DNA of 64,000 bases from Adineta steineri (taxonomy: Eukaryota > Rotifera > Eurotatoria > Adinetida > Adinetidae): contig CAJNOI010000192.1 in assembly GCA_905250115.1 (NCBI GenBank), positions 1 through 64,000 on the forward strand. Reading direction: 5' to 3'. The notes below the pieces were generated by a model. It did not search any database. It was given only the letters and a program-made list of their open reading frames with translations, and was not told the DNA's origin. A program made the position numbers and the translations under genes. Of the stretch, positions 12,567-24,528 are shown piece after piece. Within the stretch, counting starts at the first letter, position 1, and every line of letters begins with the position of its first letter.

Positions 12567-13630
12567 ATTGAATCGTATCTTCCAACTGTTGTTGCAAATG
12601 AGTTGTGCAAAGTCAGTGAATATTAGAATATCATAGTTCAGTTAAAAAAAGTCCGTGAATAGTGCATTGTATGAATGACTTCTGCAAAGTCAGTGAATAT
12701 TAAAATATCACAGTTGAGTTTCGAAAAGTTAGTGAATATTTAAATATCATACGTCAGTTATAAAAAGTTAGTTAATAGTACATTGTATATATGACTTCTG
12801 CAAAGTCAGTGAATATTAAAATATCATAGTTGAGTTTATAGAAAGTCAGTGCATATTATAATGATCTAATTGAGAATAGTCATACATGTGATTTGTTAAA
12901 AAATATATAACAAAATCAGCTATTTGTTTTAGTGGTCGCCTGATCAATGGTGATAAGCAATAAACTCTTGTCGGAAGTTAGTTACATCATTTCAGACTAT
13001 ATTTTCATATATACCAAGAAACAGCAGAAGATCATATTTTAGTTTATGTCGTTTGTAATTTCCAATCAGTTTTTGAATGATATAGTTTATTGAAATCTCA
13101 TTTGAGTATTTGATTTCTAACCAATATCAATCTATTATATAGTTTCAATAGACTGTATATTTACTTATCTGTACTTTGGTTTCCATGAGAAAATACTAAG
13201 GATGTCACATTTCAAAGTGCTTCACAATTTAGTTTAACTTAGTATTAAATCTATTATTGTTGATACAAGAAGTCGAAAAACATTATCAATAATTAGAGTT
13301 TCTAGATGAAAAACAAGATAATCTCTTTTCCAGTTATTTTAATTATAGTTGAATCAAAGAAAGAAAAAACGAATGAAATCGCTAGTTTTGACGTTTTTTT
13401 ACTCGTAATTATAATTTGAGATGACGTAAATAACTTTTGACATGAATTTATTGTTGATTACCATCGGAAAGACAACAAAATGTTGGTTTTATGTTCATCT
13501 TCTAGCAAGACGAACGTATTACTGTGCTCAATTAGATCATTATATTATTCACTGACTTTCATAACTCATTTGAACAATATCATAGAAATACTCAAGGCAT
13601 TTTCAAAGACAGTTGCTGGATACGATTCAA
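12567..13630. repeat. Degenerate long inverted-repeat element
   Basis: ATTGAATCGTATC at 12567 recurs inverted at the right end (GATACGATTCAAT near 13618-13630). Inner blocks also pair: GTCAGTGCATATTATAATG at about 12845 matches inverted sequence around 13540-13560, and CAAATGAGTT near 12594 pairs with AACTCATTTG near 13565. The centre is non-coding. This resembles an old non-autonomous DNA element about 1.06 kb long; its outer limits are uncertain. Confidence 0.6.
12604..12865. repeat. Tandem repeat, ~118-bp higher-order unit
   Basis: The segment CTGCAAAGTCAGTGAATATT recurs at about 12679 and 12797, 118 bp apart, with a diverged copy from 12604. Each unit contains two related halves of the type AAGTYAGTGAATATT. 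It lies in the left arm of the larger inverted-repeat element. Confidence 0.8.
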
Positions 13631-14016
13631 TTTTTTTTACTGATCTTTGACTATTTCTTTCTTAAATCATACTTTTTCTTACAATAAATGGAAGCACGCC
13701 TTGCAGCTGCTCTAAAGAAAAACGTTCAAAGTCAGTATTCTAGTTTTCTATCAACAAGATGTCATTGAAGTTCTAAAATAACTCTACTATTTATGAATCC
13801 ATCATTCAGTGAAAATAAATTGTGTAAACGTAATAGATTATTTGATATATTCAATAGTATAGATATAAATATAATGGAGTTATTTTTGTACTTTTAATAG
13901 AAACAAGGAAATTTTCAATCTTAGACGATCATTACCTACCGATAAATGAAAAAATAAAATTACGAAAATAACCACATTATTTTTATGTCTGTATTAATTT
14001 ATTTAAAATTCTCAAA

Positions 14017-14098
14017 GGGTGGATGAGAGTGAGGGTAATAAATGAGAAGAATACTCACACCTACATCCTAGAGCTCATCGGGTGGGTGTGGGTGTGAA
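14017..14098. repeat. TGTGGG foldback repeat
   Basis: Degenerate arms GGGTGGATGAGAGTGAGGGT and ACTCACACCTACATCC around an A-rich loop, followed closely by a further GGGTGGGTGTGGGTGTG tract. Lies 3' of the receptor gene. Confidence 0.75.
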
Positions 14099-14498
14099 GA
14101 CGAACAAAATGATCTACAACCTCACTTTTCCTCACTTACATTCAGTCAATAATTTGTAGAGTTATATAGTTCTTACTAATAATGAATTATGGTTTTGGCT
14201 GGTAACGATTACAAAATATTTATTATGCAGAATAAAGTATAAGTCATATGTAATACATATATAGAAGTACAAACAAATACAACGAAGTACGAACAAAAGA
14301 CATAGAAAACTATGAAGAAAGAGATTAAAGTATAAAAATAGATTTATAATTTCTTGTCACATGTATACATGACGCTGACATTTGACTCTATAGGTACTAT
14401 CCAAAAATTAACACAACGCTATTGTTTAATGGAATTCTAATTATTATATATGTAGTGATAGAAATACATTTCAATATGTGTTTGTTTTTGAAATTGAA

Positions 14499-16392
14499 TT
14501 AATTTCTTTGTCTTAGTCCTGTACTTGTTGGGATGGTTTGATTCGGTCGCCATTGACACCTGAATAGTTGTATGAGTTCACGACGAAATAATTGACTCGA
14601 TAATGTAAAAAAATAGAAACTTGTACATGCGCCTGTAATAGACAATAAACCAGTGACGTTCCCAAATAAGGTGTCTTTAGCAGACTGAAGAGCATCTGGT
14701 ACCACATTAATTCTCAGTGCAGTATAGATATACCAGACTGAGACAGGAGTTGACAGTAAACTAAAGTACACAGATTGAACAAGTATCATTTGTAGCAATT
14801 GTCGATCAGTTTTCTTTTTATGTTTCAATTGATCTTGTTGAGGTGTTATCGATTCAGTTTGATTTTGAACTTGATTACTTTGCGGTACCAGTCTTTTCCC
14901 TGATTGCTGAACATGTCGAATAGTAAGTAATCCAAAACTCAGCATGACAACTGATGGACCCAAACTAAATATCAATAAATTCCAGATGCCATTAAAAAGT
15001 GGATATGTAGCTTGACTTGGTGAACATTTGTACTCGTTTGTACATTTTCATATTGAATTGGCACATAAAGATAAAAAAGAGCAATAATTACAATGACGAG
15101 TAAAATAGCGCGAGAAGCAACACGAAGACTACTCCATCCTCGTAGTGTAGCTGATGGTGAACTGCACAAAAATCTATAGAAAATATAAATATAATAAATT
15201 CATTTAAAATGATCCCTAAACTTGATAGATGAATCATCTTAACTATCTCCTACTCTAACTGCACGAACAGTCTTCAGCAAAAATCTATCGATTAAGGACG
15301 AGTTCTTTCGATTTTGAACGGATTTAAAGCGAGGATTTTCACACTATCTAATATCTTTTCATATACTAATTGAAGGGAATAAGTTTTTTTTAATTAAAAC
15401 AATTGAGTAATCGTCTGTACCAAATTAATTAATTTTTAAAAGATAAAGACACTCATTGAAGTACATGCTTTGACGTATATTCCAAGGTCATTGTAACAAT
15501 TTCCTTCACACTCGAAAAAATAAAGAAAAATCATTCGCCCAGCATATAATCTAAGCATACGAAGAAAAGAAGAGAGACGATGTGCTAATCAGTGGTATGT
15601 AAACCTCATAGAAGAGAATGAAAGAAAAAAGATGATTCAATCTAGAATAAATAGATTACCACAGGCATTTCCCTACTAGAACATCACAAGAGTTTGCAAA
15701 ATCACGATATGCTCACTGATTCCGACGACATGGGAATTGAAGTATACATTGTTTTGTTTTATAGTAGTCAACAAAGAACTTAAAACGTGTAGTTTTATCT
15801 GTTCATATCTACGCAGGGTATATCCGAGTCCAGATGTAAGAACACATGAACCCTCAACTCTCTCTAATTTCAACAAACATTATCTTTTGTAATCTGCTAG
15901 CATAAGCTTCTCTCTCTTAGAATAGTAACATAAGAGTAACGCAAAGTTAGTATTAGAATGGTTCATTTGTATTTCTACATACCGATCGATAGAAGCGAGA
16001 GCAATAAACCAGGATGTGCACGTTCTAGAAGAACAAAAAAAGATCCTATACATATTCAAAAAACAAAGTCAGTACCTTGAACAGTATACAATAAATGAAA
16101 GAATTTTGCATGATGCTGTTGAGTATCCGAAAGGATTATAAGCTGGATATACCATCTGAAGAAGCCGCAACAGAACATTAAAAGTGGTGACAAAACTACC
16201 AGCGATCGTTGTTGCTAAAAAGTAACGTGTACATGGATTTGAACGAAGTATTGGACGTGTAAACACATAAATATTCAATGAATGACCGACAGTACCAAGA
16301 CAAACTAATAAATAAGACCAAAACTGATAAAAGATAATATTACCGTAGCGGAGAGCATTAATCTCAGCAAGACTTGCATTTGATAACGACAT
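14499..16392 (-). pseudogene. Rhodopsin-type peptide GPCR with one frameshift
   Basis: Minus-strand exons 16392-16076, 16024-15983 and 15173-14499. TM1 and TM2 lie in exon 1; exon 2 of 42 nt encodes FIALASIDR, the TM3 end leading into the DR(Y/F) motif, here DRF after splicing. Exon 3 carries TM4-TM7, including PLFNGIWNLLIFSLGPS and the TM7 end TSFYFFTLSSQLFRREL. The pattern is that of the large FMRFamide-receptor-like expansion in rotifers. The exons total 1034 nt, one short of a multiple of three: around 15033-15050, after QYEN, the frame jumps so that the TM5 region continues in another frame. One base appears lost. Either a young pseudogene or a sequencing error in an otherwise intact ~344-residue receptor. 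Confidence 0.8.
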
Positions 16393-16953
16393 AGTTTTGT
16401 TGAAGAATTATTAAAACTGATGAGAAAATTAAAAACAAAAGTCTACAATGTTCAAATGAAGGATTTTATATCTTTCTCATCTGATAATGCAATGTATATC
16501 AACATTCTAAAAGAAATAATATATTCATTTCTTTTCTATTAACTAAATTATGCTCGGTAACACATTTTTACCGCATGATTCTTATCAGTGTAACACTATT
16601 CTTTACATCCGTATGAGATCAATCTCTTTAGACATTGTGATTAAAAAGTCATAACCTATTATTTTGATTGTAACCCTTTGATGACATTCTTGTTTTTTTG
16701 AAAAATAATTAGAAAAAAAGAAGTCCTTTGAAATAATTGACTATTAATTTTTAATTAACTTCATTTCCTGTTTGGAATGTATCACAAATATGTATATAAT
16801 GTGTTCTGTAAGTTTATAGCAATATGAAACAGAATAAAAAATAGATAGTTTCCATCTTGTGATTTCATCAAATTCAAAAACGACGACGCATATAAGTGTC
16901 ACCCATTTTCAAAGAAGTGAGCACGATAATATCGATTGAATGCATGATAAAAA
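16393..16953. other. Intergenic up to the assembly gap
   Basis: AT-rich sequence upstream of the receptor gene and up to the run of N. No exon is recognised, although an early exon of the gene beyond the gap could lie here. Confidence 0.4.
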
Positions 16954-17053
16954 NNNNNNNNNNNNNNNNNNNNNNNNNNNNNNNNNNNNNNNNNNNNNNN
17001 NNNNNNNNNNNNNNNNNNNNNNNNNNNNNNNNNNNNNNNNNNNNNNNNNNNNN
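16954..17053. other. Assembly gap of 100 N
   Basis: Exactly 100 N, the usual placeholder for a scaffold gap of unknown length. It interrupts the coding sequence of the multi-module membrane protein that begins immediately after it, so real length and content are unknown. Confidence 0.99.
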
Positions 17054-20000
17054 TTTTTTCTTTCACTGGTATGTTCAATACAACTGGAGTATTCAATAAT
17101 TGTATATGTGCTATCAATCCATATTGCCAAAAACAAAGTGGTTTGTACAACCCATTAATTACATCAAATAATACCGGTGATGCTATTATGACTTATGCAA
17201 TACCGGGTTCAATTGATGGTTGTTATGCTCTTGATTCATTTCTTTTATCAACTCTGGAATGTTTCTATTCAAATTCTGATTGTTTATCTATTTTATTAAC
17301 TTATATGAATACATCATATAATCTTATAGATACAGAAATACCTTGGTTTAGTCCAGAACTACTTAAGTATGACCCATTGTCTAATCGTTTCCATCCAAAC
17401 ACGTCATTATCAGACATTACAAAAGAAATGATGATTGAACAATGGAATTATCAAGCTTCGTTTAATCTGTATTACAAAACATGTGCACCAAATTATTGTA
17501 CTTATTCTTATACAGCTCGAACATATAATTATATTGAAGTAATTACTAAAATAATATCGACTGTTGGCGGTCTTATTGTTGCCTTACGATTTATTACACC
17601 TCATATGGTCAATTTTATTTATCAATTTTTCGAACGAAAAAACAAAACTTCACAGCAGAGTAAATTCTTTGCACGAATGAAAATATTATTGAAAAATTTA
17701 TTGAAACTACTTTATACTGAACTAATCACTCTGACAATATTTCCATCATATAGTTTTGGACAAATTAATGATCGAGTAAAAGCAAAACGTTTGAATCAAT
17801 TAGCTAGTCGTCTTTATGTTTTGTTACTTATTATTGGTGGTGTCATTCTTAGCCTTCAAACTCTTGTACAACCTGAAATTTTAACAAAGACTTTTACTAA
17901 ACCATCTCTTGAAACTTATGAATATCTTCTACAAAATCATGGTGATACACTTCATTGTCCTTGTTCAATAACATCATCAACATATGGTAAATATATCAAG
18001 ATTGAACCTATCTTTCATCAGGTATGTTCAAGTCACTTCATTTCAAATGAATGGCGAATAAATATTACAACTGGTATTCTTTCCAATCTATCCAATTATG
18101 ATCGAAGAGATTATCGTCGTTTTCTATCCGCTCATTTACAATATCTTGCTGGATTATGTGATCTTTCTAATCAATCAGTCAATGCTTTCATTCAACAATT
18201 TCTTTCTTCATTATTTGTTACTATTCAACTTCTACCGGAATCAATTTTAAATACACAAATGGAAGCACTTATTGAAGAAAATAAATCGAATGCTCCTGTA
18301 ATGCTTCTTCGCTATCTCTCTTTACATAGAGATATTAATCATGGTAATGCAATCATATCATCTTATGGAACAAACTACGAATATCTCTTACCTGACAGAT
18401 CTTCGGGAAATACAATTATTGCTTATGTAATGCGAACACAAGGAATTATTTATGATAATAATTGTTCATGTGCATTAAATGCAAGTTGTACCATTCCAGC
18501 TAGTTTTATTCAAACAAATTCATCAGAAACTATTCCAATCCAAGGATTAAGAATGGGTTGTACGCCAACTGAATCATTCTTTGCTTCAACTCTTGAATGT
18601 TTTTATAATTTATCATGTATTAATCTCATTTATGAACATATTAATTACTCAAGTAATGTAAACAATACAAATGTTCTCGAATCTCCTTCAATAAATGCAA
18701 CTGTCATTGATCTAATCAATAAGCTTTTTATTGACAATTGGTCTATAACAATTAATTATACATTATATTTTAATCAATGTTTACCAACAGTATGTTCCTA
18801 CACTTATATTCAAAAGTTAAATGCACTTTATACAATAACTCGTCTACTTGGTCTCTATGGTGGTCTTACTGTTGTTCTCAAATGGATTTGTCCAACATTT
18901 ATGTATTTACTAGCGAAAGTTTATGAACGTTGTAAGAAGAAGCGAATCAATCGTATTGAACCAATTTATTCTATTCCTACTGAAAATAGTGAAGTAACAA
19001 GAAATGCACATGACATTAATCAAGTCGATAATATTGATTTATCAATAAAACCAATTATATTCCTAAGGTATACATTACAACGTCATACTGTTTTATTTGG
19101 AATTAGTTTATTCATACTACTGATAACAATTGTTACAATTCCATCTGTTTATTTTACTCAACGAGAAAAGAATACTTCTGTATCATCAACAGGTATAATT
19201 ATATTTTTCTAAATAATTCTTACCATTGTTCTTTTCGTTAGTAGTTTCAATGATAAATACAACTATTCCATCGGTGAATGAAAACATATCGGCAACAACA
19301 ACATTTGTTCCAGCAGGTTCATTAAGAGTTTGAATACGAATTTGAGCTATTGTAGTTTTTTTTCTTTCTAGAAAAAACCTGTCAGTTAACATTTGAATCA
19401 AGTATTATCTCTTCATATGGTTCTTCCTCTTGGCCGAGTTTTATTAGTATCGGTGATTTTAATGGAGATAATTATTTAGATCTTCTTATTCTTGTTACTC
19501 TCGACTACAATATAGGTATACTATTAAATAGCGGTAATAAAACCTTTGGAGAATACTTAAACTTTTCGAATACAGCTGCATATTATGGACCTTACATTAT
19601 TGTAACGGATGTTAATAATGATAGTCGATTAGATCTGATTATTTTTAGTCATTTTACAAACGATTTGCAAGTTCTACTTGGCATAGGTAATGGATCGTTT
19701 GAACAATCGTTAATAGTTTCACCTGGACCATCTAATCATTCATGGTCAATAGCTATTGGTGATTTCAATGGTGATGATCGATTAGATGTTATTAGTTCTG
19801 ATTATTCCGAATCATACGTAGGTATCGTGTTTGGTGTTAGTAATGGAACGTTTGAAAATCTAATAACATTGTCCACTGGACATAGCAGTATTCTGTCAAA
19901 AGTAGTTGTCGGTGATTTTAATAATGATCAACGATTAGATTTTGTTGTTGTTGATAATAATTCATCTCAGAATAATATTTATCTATTTCTTGGCCACGGT

Positions 20001-20489
20001 ACTGGTAAATTTCAAAATCAAACAACTTTATCAGTTGGATATCAAAGTATTTTAGGATCGCTTGTTGCTGCTAAATTTAATAATGATGATTACTTAGATA
20101 TTGCTATTTTTGATTTATCAAACCATGAATTAGACGTCTATCTTAATAATGGTGATGGGAGTTTCGGGCAAATGTTAACATTTACGACAGGACATTATAA
20201 TTTTCCAACATCAATGGTTGCTGCAGATTTTAATGGTGATCAGTATTTAGATATTGCTTTTACCAATGATTATACAGCTGATATAGGAATAATGGTTGGA
20301 AATGGCAACGGAACCTTTAGAGCAGAAATACATTTCTCAATTGGAAATGATACTACTCCACGAATGTTGACCGTTGGTGATTTTAATAACGACGGACGAT
20401 CAGATATAGTTGTAGCTACTTATTTAACAGGACAATTGCTTATTCTTTGGAATACTTGTGAATGTTGTTCTTCAACTAATTCAGACTAA
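17054..20489 (+). CDS. Multi-module two-TM protein with FG-GAP propeller, 5' truncated by gap
   Basis: Exons ~17054-19192, 19242-19316 and 19372-20489, all joined in phase 1. The open frame runs back into the gap, so the N-terminus is missing. What remains is the second half of one module (LLSTLECFYSNSDC, MMIEQWN, CAPNYCTYSY, GGL in TM2), one complete module (TM1, CPCSITSSTYG, HQVCSSHF, STLECFYNLSC, CLPTVCSYTY, YGGLTV in TM2), a further TM (FGISLFILLITIVTIPSVYF), a short Ser/Thr/Asn-rich linker and a propeller. The propeller has at least six FG-GAP blades with the calcium-loop form DFNGDxxLD or DFNNDGRSD, as in integrin alpha chains. Same order as the gene at 39706-50019, whose first module has no counterpart here and may be hidden by the gap. 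Predicted topology puts the propeller outside the cell. Function unknown. Confidence 0.85.
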
Positions 20490-21472
20490 TTTATTTTACT
20501 TTTAATGAGCTTTCGTAAATGTCTTTGTAATGTCTATTGTATTTTACTGTTACATAAAACAGTGTTTTAAAATAAAGCTTTTTCATGTTTAAACTTATAC
20601 CTCATTCTCATATGAAAAAAAATGTTAAGTCGTTATAATTGTTCAATTAAAAGTATGTATTAACGTATAATATGCAGCTTAAACCAAAGTTCAGTGAGAT
20701 TACTCTTAAAAGACTCAATATTCATCAACGAATGTCCTTTGAAGACAAATTCTTTGTATTTTAAGCACTTAGAAAGTATTCTCGTAATCAATGCATATTC
20801 ACTTCAATGAATTATAGAATGATAAATTATGATTATCGATTTTATACATTCTCAAATTGATTTAACTTAATTAATAGGAATCATTATGAAAGAAGACAAA
20901 CAGTAAACATTTCTTATCATTGTCTAGATTTAATCAAAGAAAGTATCGACTACGTTACGTGTAGTTACCACCCCTCGTACTTTATTTCAAACAAACAGAA
21001 GAAAGAAAACATTGTTTTTGTTTTAAGTTTTAATGCAATCGAAGGTGGCTGAGTGTACCGATGTGGGTGTCGTATATATCATTAACCACACCTACAGTCT
21101 TACCCACACCCTCGACACACGCTACGTTGAAATAAAAATGCATGACTTTATATTGAAAAAGAACAGTAATACTATTATTTTCCACTACATAGTCCTTTAA
21201 AAGACATTCATAGGAAATCATGATCCCTTCATCAGGGTGATGAGGCAAGATTTATTTAAATAGAAATTAATACAACAAATACATACTTACAAATAAATTT
21301 GTATTTGTTTTTAATACAATTTATTATGCTCACTCGTCATTTGCAAACCGATCAAGCACAGACACGTCCTTATAGAAATCAAAGATACTTTTTAGTGTAA
21401 ATCAGTCGTTTTATAATTAATTCAAGTAAATTAGTTGTTATTGTCTAGTAGAATGTATCTCAGTATCTGTAT
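20490..21472. other. Intergenic
   Basis: 3' flank of the FG-GAP gene up to the small minus-strand gene. An AATAAA at about 20570 may be its polyadenylation signal. It contains a TGTGGG foldback at 21046-21114 and nothing else recognised. Confidence 0.5.
21046..21114. repeat. TGTGGG foldback repeat
   Basis: Degenerate left arm with CCGATGTGGGTGTC, AT-rich loop, right arm ACCCACACCCTCGACAC. Member of the dispersed family. Confidence 0.65.
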
Positions 21473-21769
21473 CTACTTCATACATTCACATAAAGGATGA
21501 TGCTCTATATGAGTAGGACAACCAAAGATAATATGATGGCCACTATAACCACGATGAAAACTAGGAGGTTTAATCATTCGAGCACCTATTTCACGCTGAA
21601 CAGCAGGAAAATAACGATAGATATTATAGTGCCAATAACGATAATCATTACAAGTTGCGTTAGGATTACGATACCAATTACGACCGCTATGCTTCCAATC
21701 ACGACAATAACCACAAGTAGGACAAGCATTGCCCCAACATTCCAGTTGCTTGTGAGAACGTGACGGCAT
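21473..21769 (-). CDS. Small Cys- and aromatic-rich protein, unknown
   Basis: A 98-residue reading frame from the ATG at 21769. It is unusually rich in Cys, Trp, Tyr and His: CWGNACPTCGYCRDW near the N-terminus, then NWYRNPNATCNDYRYW, and CPTHIEHHPLCECMK at the end. Composition and codon use look like real coding sequence rather than AT-driven noise. The CxxC spacing could bind zinc or form disulfides. No signal peptide is visible from this ATG. A splice-acceptor-like TAG lies just upstream in frame, so this may be the last exon of a longer gene. I do not recognise a named family; I infer a short secreted or metal-binding protein with low certainty. Confidence 0.5.
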   Translation of the reverse strand: MPSRSHKQLECWGNACPTCGYCRDWKHSGRNWYRNPNATCNDYRYWHYNIYRYFPAVQREIGARMIKPPSFHRGYSGHHIIFGCPTHIEHHPLCECMK

Positions 21770-22967
21770 CGTATTAGATATGTCAAGTCGTAGTGTATCT
21801 ACACGGAAACAAACATTTTTATATAGCAATCGAATGAAGATAAACTCATTTTAGCATTAACTAAGAGGTATTGCATACGAAACTCTTGATGAGCAAGAAG
21901 AGAAGAAAAAAAACGATCGTCAGTAAAAATCACTTCTGGAGGTCCGTTGGATGCGTATTTTAAACTCTTTTAGTATTCGTTTTTGCTTCGAAAAGGTCAA
22001 TACATCTAATAAATATAAGAAGCTTACACAACACTATACATACTATAGCTCTGCTACATGGCTCGAAAAAACACAGATAATCATTCGATTATAAAAATCA
22101 TATGAATTTTGTAGAGTATCAGTGTAAGTCATACATCAACAAGTGACTCATATTCTCATTCGACTCATAGTGTCTTAAATTCGAAGTGAAGCTTAATTTG
22201 TCGATCCTTCATAGGAAACTGAAGTCTAAGCGTGTCAGATATATGAAAGAAATTGTAAAAAAAAGCGTAAAATAATAAACCCTTCAAGTGACTTTGTAAG
22301 CCTCATAAATCGTACATCGATTTTTTATAAACTCCTTCGAGAATTGATGAAAATTGGATGCACGACTTTCAAGGCTCGAGAATCCATTTGAAAGATTTAC
22401 TATTCAACGTTTTTTTTACTGACGTTATGAATGTGAAGCTGTATTGCGTATAGCCATGTTGGTTTAATAATGATGAGCAAATTGACGGTAGCATTGATGA
22501 AGAAGTATATTTTAGAAACTATGTGATTCTAAGCAAGATGTCGATAGTTACACAATGAGTGCAATCGAGTAACTGATCAGGTTTCGGTGAAATTAGAATG
22601 ACTGCTACTCTATTAGTCTCCTTAACAATTGAAAATACTATTTTGACGCGAAGTAAAGAGGAAGAAAAGAAAAAAGAAAGAGCAAGAAAAAAAAAGAAAG
22701 TGTTATTGCGATGTGAAGTAAAGAGAAAAAAGTGTAAGTTGCTAAGACACCTAAAATGAAGAGCAAGACGAAACGAACCACTTTAACAAAAAAAAACATG
22801 GGATTTTTTGTGCATCAATAACCATCCCCACCATGGTTAACGGAATGAGTGACGAAGAATTCGTAGAACTTCATTCAATTATTGATGGTGCCGAGCAACT
22901 TCTTCTCGGCGCACAAACATTCGAAACGATTAAACGCGAATCCTTCCAGTGTGCTCTTGTTAATAAT

Positions 22968-23025
22968 TCAGGATGTGGGTGAGGTATGTCTAAAGAAGAT
23001 ACACTCACACCCACACCGTCAAGAT
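22968..23025. repeat. TGTGGG foldback repeat
   Basis: Left arm TCAGGATGTGGGTGAG, loop with AAGAAGATA, right arm CTCACACCCACACCGTC followed by AAGAT. A well-preserved family member. Confidence 0.85.
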
Positions 23026-23426
23026 ACTATTTCTTACTTTTTTGAATCTATAGTCTGCAAAAACTAGAGAAATCGCCAGTATGTTTGCTAATAAAAATAA
23101 AAGATTGTATCGCTTTTATGGTTGTCTTCCGTAGATTTTCACGGAAATTTTTTTCTTATTTTTCTTTTTTCCCAGAAAGTGTAGTCAGTGAGAAACATAA
23201 AAATAGTGAAAATGTTGTAAAACAACAAAGAAAATTGTTTATATGGCATTCTATTTGTTCTCTTGTCGTCTGGTTTTTTTCTCTTTCTTTTACATTTACA
23301 TTTAATTGCAATAGTCTAATTTTTCCTGACGTTGAATATTTTCATCTGTCTCTTTACTGTGTGTGTTGCCACACATTCAGTCATTGTTGACACTACCAAC
23401 CAGTCGGTTGGTCCCTGTCGTTTTTA

Positions 23427-23485
23427 TTGAGAGTGTGGATATGGGTGTTTCTATCTTTTCTTTCACTCACATCCACTGTCAAGAT
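23427..23485. repeat. TGTGGG foldback repeat
   Basis: Left arm ATTGAGAGTGTGGATATGGG, right arm CACTCACATCCACTGTCAAG; the outer end TCAAGAT is the family terminus. Confidence 0.75.
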
Positions 23486-23595
23486 GGTCCATATTCTTTA
23501 CAGTTGTAAGGAACAAAACATTCGCTATCGAATGAACTAATTATGAAGTACTTGAAGTTATGAAAATCAATATTACCATTAAATTGTATTGATAT

Positions 23596-23798
23596 TAGAG
23601 ATCTGCGGGACAAACTTATTTCTGTCCCGAATCCTGTTTGTCACGCAATAAACAGCTGTAGACAAATTTTTCATTATTTCTTTTTTTCTCTATTATTTAT
23701 TAAAATAGTAATATATTTATTGGAAATAAAAGAATTAAAGTGGACCACACATTTTTATATAGATACAAAAAAATTCGGGACTGTCCCGCAGATCTCTA
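23596..23798. mobile_element. hAT-type MITE with near-perfect 8-bp TSD
   Basis: A 203-bp element starts TAGAGATCTGCGGGACA and ends TGTCCCGCAGATCTCTA, a 17-bp perfect terminal inverted repeat; an inner GTCCCGAA / TTCGGGAC pair lies close to the ends. Flanking octamers ATTGATAT and ATTAATAT differ at one base, consistent with a slightly decayed 8-bp duplication. The interior is AT-rich and non-coding. Confidence 0.88.
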
Positions 23799-24474
23799 AT
23801 TAATATAGATACATTCGATTCAAAGAACGTAATTATAACTGTGTAAGAGAGAATGAAGCTTACGCAAATCTAGTTTAAAAATATTTATTAAAAACTAATA
23901 CAATAGATCATTATGCTTGATTAATCAACAATGTAATAATAAATACACATATTCATGAAAAATGTCCGTAATTGAAATCATTTTGTTCTTTATCTGCATA
24001 TTTATGAGCTTCATATTCCCAATCTATAACAATTCATTTGTTTACTATTTCCTTTGAATAATAATCATCTTGAAACTTAATAACAGCTACCATTCAGACT
24101 ACGCTCTTAATTAAAGTAAAGGTAAAGATACATATGGATGTTTTTTCTGTTCTTCGATCACGTTGTATAATATTAAACGATGTATACGTATGAAAAAACA
24201 ACACACATGTGACTATTTTTTTATATATGTCATATTACTATCCCCAATGATAAAAAAAGTGAATCACTTGAGAGACAATTAAATGGGAAATTTTTTTTTT
24301 TACAATAATAAAAAGGTGCAGACAATTTAAATTTTTCACAATTTTTATATCATTTGATAGAAAAAGAATTGCTGATCATGAAAAACTACTTTTTAGCTTC
24401 AGTAAATCTTTCTTTTCAGTCGAAAAATATCGTTTTTCAAAATGTATTAAATTTTCTATTTTTTTTTCTTCCAG

Positions 24475-24528
24475 ATTGAGGGTGTAGGTTTGAGATCACA
24501 AATGATATTCTCACACCTACACTCTCGT
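24475..24528. repeat. TGTGGG foldback repeat
   Basis: Left arm ATTGAGGGTGTAGGTTTGAG, right arm CTCACACCTACACTCTCG. Lies about 380 bp upstream of the synthetase start codon. Confidence 0.8.

Larger units (their letters stand above)
12396..14498. other. Intergenic, repeat-bearing
   Basis: Between the three-module gene and the receptor gene. It holds a degenerate inverted-repeat element (12567-13630), tandem repeats within its left arm, and a TGTGGG foldback (14017-14098). No convincing exon was found. Confidence 0.5.

Noticed and set aside
13688-13770. Short start-codon frame MEARLAAALKKNVQ
   Set aside because: Too short, on the opposite strand from the neighbouring genes, and no phase-consistent partner exon.
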